In this document: positions 34,993-37,794 of the stretch, one piece after another
Layout of the letters: every line of letters starts with the position of its first letter
How positions within the stretch are numbered: the stretch's first letter is position 1
Source of the DNA: Nocardioides sp.
GTDB lineage: Bacteria; Actinomycetota; Actinomycetes; Propionibacteriales; Nocardioidaceae
DNA length: 37,794 nucleotides
Assembly (NCBI RefSeq): GCF_030149505.1
Contig: NZ_JASBRN010000068.1
Location: 1-37,794 of the forward strand
Reading direction: 5' to 3'
Made by a program: the position numbers and the translations under genes
The notes under the pieces: model-generated
The model's input: the letters and a program-made list of their open reading frames with translations, nothing else
Databases searched by the model: none
What the model was told of the DNA's origin: nothing

Positions 34993-35051
34993 ACCAGACC
35001 CAACACCCAGCCCCCGGCCCGGTGGGGCCGCGTCGACGTGGAAGGACCAGC

Positions 35052-36245
35052 ATGAGCCGGCTGTGCGAGACCGAGGGACTCACCGAGGACCAGATCGAGA
35101 TCCTCAAGGCCGTGCGGGCCTTCACCGACAAGGAGATCATCCCTGTCGCGAACGAGCTGGAGCACGCCGACGAGTACCCCACCGACATCATCGAGGGCCT
35201 CAAGGAGCTCGGGGTCTTCGGCCTGATGATCCCCGAGGAGTACGGCGGTCTGGGTGAGTCGCTGCTGACCTACGCCCTGTGCGTGGAGGAGATCGCGCGC
35301 GGCTGGATGAGCGTCTCCGGCGTCATCAACACCCACTTCATCGTGGCCTACATGCTCATGCAGCACGGCACCGAGGAGCAGAAGCAGAAGTACCTCCCGC
35401 GGATGGCCACCGGCGAGGTCCGCGGCGCGTTCTCCATGTCCGAGCCGGGCCTGGGCTCCGACGTCGCGGCCATCTCCACCAAGGCCACCAAGAACGACGA
35501 CGGCACCTACTCCATCACCGGCCAGAAGATGTGGCTGACCAACGGCGCCACCTCGACCCTGGTCGCCACCCTGGTCAAGACCGACGAGGGTGCGGACTCG
35601 GTCTACAAGAACATGACGACCTTCCTGGTGGAGAAGGAGGCCGGCTTCGGCGAGACCGCTCCCGGGCTCACCGTCCCCGGCAAGATCGACAAGATGGGCT
35701 ACAAGGGCGTCGAGACCACGGAGCTGGTCTTCGAGGGCCACAAGATCTCCGCCGACCAGATCCTCGGTGGCGAGCCGGGCAAGGGCTTCTTCCACATGAT
35801 GGACGGCGTCGAGGTCGGCCGCGTCAACGTCGCCGCCCGCGCGTGCGGCCTGGCCTGGCGCGGCTTCGAGCTCGCGATCGCCTACGCCCAGCAGCGCAAG
35901 ACCTTCGGCAAGCAGATCGCCGACCACCAGGCCGTGCTCTTCCGCCTCGCGGAGATGGCCACCAAGGTCGAGGTCGCCCACGCGATGATGGTGAAGTCGG
36001 CGCGGATGAAGGACACCGGCAAGCGCATGGACGTCGAGGCCGGCATGGCCAAGATGGTCGCCTCGGAGTACGCCAACGAGGTCGTCGAGGACGCCTTCCG
36101 CATCCACGGCGGCTACGGCTACTCCAAGGAGTACGAGATCGAGCGGATCATGCGCGAGGTCAAGTTCATGCTCATCGGCGAGGGCACCTCCGACATCCAG
36201 AAGATGATCATCGGCCGCGCGCTGCTGAAGGAGTACAAGGCCTGA
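35052..36245 (+). CDS. Acyl-CoA dehydrogenase
   Basis: A 397-residue FAD enzyme that oxidises acyl-CoA to 2-enoyl-CoA, passing electrons to ETF. The N-terminal helical domain has LKELGVFGLMIPEEYGGLGE. The middle beta domain has the FAD-contact signature FSMSEPGLGSDVAAISTKA and ITGQKMWLTNG. The C-terminal domain has QQRKTFGKQIADHQAV, FRIHGGYGYSKEYEIER and GEGTSDIQKMIIGRALL, where the Glu in GEGTS is the catalytic base at the usual position. The substrate chain length or branching cannot be read from sequence. It resembles enzymes of branched or short-chain acyl-CoA breakdown. GAAGGA five bases before the ATG supports the start. It is monocistronic, closed by a strong hairpin. Confidence 0.96.
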   Translation: MSRLCETEGLTEDQIEILKAVRAFTDKEIIPVANELEHADEYPTDIIEGLKELGVFGLMIPEEYGGLGESLLTYALCVEEIARGWMSVSGVINTHFIVAYMLMQHGTEEQKQKYLPRMATGEVRGAFSMSEPGLGSDVAAISTKATKNDDGTYSITGQKMWLTNGATSTLVATLVKTDEGADSVYKNMTTFLVEKEAGFGETAPGLTVPGKIDKMGYKGVETTELVFEGHKISADQILGGEPGKGFFHMMDGVEVGRVNVAARACGLAWRGFELAIAYAQQRKTFGKQIADHQAVLFRLAEMATKVEVAHAMMVKSARMKDTGKRMDVEAGMAKMVASEYANEVVEDAFRIHGGYGYSKEYEIERIMREVKFMLIGEGTSDIQKMIIGRALLKEYKA

Positions 36246-36266
36246 CCGGCTGAGCAGCACGTGCCG

Positions 36267-36315
36267 CACGAGGCGCCGAGGACCACGCGAATTCGCTGGA
36301 CCTCGGCGCCTCGTG
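36267..36315 (+). terminator. Terminator hairpin after the acyl-CoA dehydrogenase gene
   Basis: CACGAGGCGCCGAGG (36267-36281) pairs perfectly with 36301-36315 (15 bp). The 19-base loop contains the palindrome GCGAATTCGC. It starts 21 bases after the stop and has no T-run. Confidence 0.8.
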
Positions 36316-36319
36316 GCGT

Positions 36320-36325
36320 CATGGT
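36320..36325 (+). promoter_or_regulatory. -10-like hexamer CATGGT of the DUF5302 gene
   Basis: CATGGT, six bases, then ATG 36332. The spacing fits the leaderless pattern, but the hexamer is weak, and GGGGG before the ATG could be a ribosome binding site. Confidence 0.35.
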
Positions 36326-36331
36326 GGGGGT

Positions 36332-36523
36332 ATGGCTGAGCAGAGCGGGAACTCGTCCACCGACGACATCAAGGCCAAGATGAAGGAAGCGCTCGAGCGC
36401 AAGCAGAGCAACGACCGGGGCGTCCCCAAGGCCGGCCCGACCAAGGAGAAGGCCCACGGCTCCGAGGTCGTCGGCGGCGGCCCCCGCACCCACCGGCGCA
36501 AGGCCGGCGGCGGGGGGAGCTGA
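36332..36523 (+). CDS. DUF5302 small protein
   Basis: A 63-residue hydrophilic protein with the DUF5302 pattern: TDDIKAKMKEALERKQ near the N-terminus, then a Gly/Lys-rich tail with GPTKEKAHGS and RTHRRKAGGGG. Such proteins are widespread in actinobacteria and probably largely disordered. The basic tail suggests nucleic-acid binding, but the function is unknown. It begins right after the acyl-CoA dehydrogenase terminator and is convergent with the HIT gene, with eight bases between the stops. Confidence 0.85.
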   Translation: MAEQSGNSSTDDIKAKMKEALERKQSNDRGVPKAGPTKEKAHGSEVVGGGPRTHRRKAGGGGS

Positions 36524-36531
36524 CCGGGGCC

Positions 36532-36978
36532 TCAGCCGCTCGGGAAGTGCCGGGCCAGGCGCTCGCACAGCGCCGTGACCGTGGCGAGGTCACCGCGGGG
36601 CGCATCGATCCACTCCGCCGACTCGTGCCAGGGGACTGCGCTCGGAGTGCCGTGGTACCGGGCCACGACGTGCTCGTGGACGTGCTCGAGCGATCGGTTG
36701 CTGAGGTAGGCGTGCACAGCCTCGACGTCGAGCTCGGCGCGGAGAGCGACCGCGGCCCGGCGGCGGGCGACCCCGAGCGCTGCTGCCTCGTCGTCGCGCA
36801 GCGAGTCGACGTACGCCGTGTGCCGGGCCGTCTCGACGACCAGGTGTCCGAGCGGAACGGGCATCGCCCGGTCGACCACGTGCTTGACCCACACCAGGTC
36901 GTCGTGCCACACCACGGGCGCGACCAGCGGGCCCTCACCGCGATGACCTGCGCAGATCGGGCAGGAACCGGCAGGCAT
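36532..36978 (-). CDS. HIT family protein
   Basis: A 148-residue nucleotide hydrolase or transferase of the histidine-triad superfamily. The N-terminus SCPICAGHRGEG suggests a zinc site with the Cys pair. WHDDLVWVKHVVDRAMPVPL and GHLVVETARHTAYVDSL form the central sheet. The triad is HVHEHVVARYHGTP (His-x-His-x-His at about 99-103), with the middle His expected to be catalytic. HIT enzymes cleave nucleoside phosphoramidates or dinucleoside polyphosphates. The exact substrate here is unknown. The ATG has TAGCCT six bases upstream (leaderless). Confidence 0.92.
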   Translation of the reverse strand: MPAGSCPICAGHRGEGPLVAPVVWHDDLVWVKHVVDRAMPVPLGHLVVETARHTAYVDSLRDDEAAALGVARRRAAVALRAELDVEAVHAYLSNRSLEHVHEHVVARYHGTPSAVPWHESAEWIDAPRGDLATVTALCERLARHFPSG

Positions 36979-36984
36979 GGCAGC

Positions 36985-36990
36985 AGGCTA
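36985..36990 (-). promoter_or_regulatory. -10 hexamer TAGCCT of the HIT gene
   Basis: On the minus strand TAGCCT, six bases, then ATG 36978. The same hexamer and spacing serve the MgtE_N gene at 21270-21275. Confidence 0.6.
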
Positions 36991-37286
36991 GGGGCTGGCC
37001 CCGACACCCAGTGGAGCTCGGGCGCAGAGGTCGCTCCGGCCGCCGAGCTGGAGGACGTGCCGCGAGCATGCCTCGCGAGTCGTCCTCCACCGCCCGCAGC
37101 GGACGCGCGGCGCGGCTCGATGCCTCGGCGGTCGGGGCCCCTGGCGGCTCGCCCACGCCGCGAGCATCAGTGGGAGACGGCTCCTCGGACGTCTTGCCCG
37201 CTCGGCGTCAGCGGTGAGGCTGGGTGTGGGCGTGCTGGTAGCCCGGCCGCCGGGGTGGTGGTCGGGCTGCGAGCGCGCTCAGGTGC
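36991..37286. other. Intergenic region without a convincing gene
   Basis: About 300 bases lie between the HIT gene start and the stop of the DUF222/HNH gene. Open frames here are low-complexity Arg/Pro/Ala translations with no recognisable domain or ribosome binding site. The only clear structure is the hairpin at 37049-37089. Confidence 0.5.
37049..37089 (-). terminator. Two-part hairpin downstream of the right-hand DUF222/HNH gene
   Basis: TGGAGGACG (37049-37057) pairs with CGTCCTCCA (37081-37089). After a 3x3 internal loop, CGCGAG (37061-37066) pairs with CTCGCG (37072-37077) around CATGC. It lies some 200 bases after the HNH stop and before the HIT promoter, so it could end HNH transcription. 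Confidence 0.5.
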
Positions 37287-37794
37287 TCAGAGTGGGGTGG
37301 TGCCGTCGGGGTGGACGAGGTAGTGCTGGCTGTGGGGGCTGGTCCAGAGCCAGTGGCCTGGACTGAGTCCGGTGACTCGCCATGGTGTGCCTGCTGGTGA
37401 GGGGTGGGTCTTCGCTCTGTGGTCGTGCCGGCACAGGGGTGCGAGGTTGTCTGTCGATGTCTGGTCGGGTGGGCCGGTGTCGGAGTACTCGACGGTGTGG
37501 TCGAGGTCGGCGGTCTCGGCTGGTCTGTTGCAGTGGGGGAAGGTGCAGGTCGTGCGGGCCAGCTTGACCCGGGTGGCGATGCGGTCGGGGACCTCGTAGG
37601 AACTGACGGCGACGGTGTCGTGGAGGTCGATGACGGGCTTGACGATGACCTGGGTGCCGGGGGTGCCGCACCAGTCGCGGATGGCGTCGGCGGTGAGGAG
37701 CTGGCGGTGGTTGTCGACCCTTGCGAGGTTGAGGCCGAGCTTGCCGGTGACGGGGTCGATCTGGGGTGCTCCGGTGAGGGCTGCGTCGGAGAGG
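37287..37794 (-). CDS. DUF222 / HNH endonuclease-family protein, 3' part only
   Basis: The last 169 codons of a minus-strand gene whose start lies beyond the right edge. The visible part is the C-terminal HNH region: QVIVKPVIDLHDTVAVSSYE, then the zinc/HNH module with CTFPHCNRPAE, DLDHTVEYSD, NLAPLCRHDHRAK and the tail TPHPDG-like segment before the stop. Both Cys pairs and the DLDH His expected of a complete HNH fold are present. With the gene at 1-625 it shows the two ends of the same family architecture, in the same orientation. They are either two paralogues or, if the sequence were circular, possibly parts of one gene. Activity is inferred from the motif. Confidence 0.9.
   Translation of the reverse strand, partial: LSDAALTGAPQIDPVTGKLGLNLARVDNHRQLLTADAIRDWCGTPGTQVIVKPVIDLHDTVAVSSYEVPDRIATRVKLARTTCTFPHCNRPAETADLDHTVEYSDTGPPDQTSTDNLAPLCRHDHRAKTHPSPAGTPWRVTGLSPGHWLWTSPHSQHYLVHPDGTTPL

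Noticed and set aside
36935..37156. Small open frame between the HIT and HNH genes
   Set aside because: Arg/Pro/Ala-rich translation, no ribosome binding site, overlaps the HIT gene start and its promoter.

Overview
The window is very GC-rich, with GC-loaded third codon positions, GTG starts as common as ATG, and long spurious open frames opposite most genes. Gene content and order point to an actinobacterium of the Nocardioides/Propionibacteriales type. The evidence is ahcY-mtrA-mtrB-lpqB-comF-like-hpf-secA (the order around sahH/mtrAB/secA1 in Mycobacterium tuberculosis), a Rv3235-like/LysM pair, tatB-mrp-DUF1003-MgtE_N (as around Rv1224-Rv1232c), DUF222/HNH '13E12-type' genes and leaderless promoters. 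The genus is an inference.

Layout. 1-1057: 5' part of a minus-strand DUF222/HNH gene with a perfect LexA box overlapping its promoter region, then a non-coding stretch with a REP-like element. 1058-3183: membrane O-acyltransferase and a DUF808 membrane protein. 3365-9024: ahcY, a strong terminator, and the mtrA-mtrB-lpqB signalling operon. 9051-15941: second REP-like element, ComF-like phosphoribosyltransferase, a structured leader (candidate raiA RNA) before hpf, a NarL-type response regulator, a YcaQ/AlkZ-like DNA glycosylase and secA. 15961-21263: Rv3235-like and LysM genes, a conserved unknown, tatB, mrp, DUF1003 and a soluble MgtE_N/CBS protein.

21320-34874 is the accessory-looking part. 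It holds three divergent sulfotransferase-like paralogues, a family 2-like glycosyltransferase, a secreted phospholipase D-like protein, a LicD-methyltransferase fusion, a 63-residue coiled-coil protein, an OafA-type acyltransferase with an SGNH domain, and three exported or membrane-anchored endonuclease/exonuclease/phosphatase (EEP) proteins. One EEP protein ends in what looks like a PLD half-domain without catalytic residues. Together these look like a locus that makes and decorates a surface glycopolymer and exports phosphodiesterases. This is the best candidate for an undescribed system, but its substrate is not visible in the sequence.

34875-37794: acyl-CoA dehydrogenase with a palindromic operator candidate, a DUF5302 protein, a HIT protein, and the 3' part of a second minus-strand DUF222/HNH gene. 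Both window ends therefore lie inside members of one repeated gene family in the same orientation, as expected if the sequence is a contig broken at repeats.

About a dozen genes show a TANNNT-like hexamer followed by 6-8 bases and then the start codon, so leaderless transcription seems to be the default here. In three cases the TAG stop codon of the upstream gene is the first half of the next gene's -10 hexamer.
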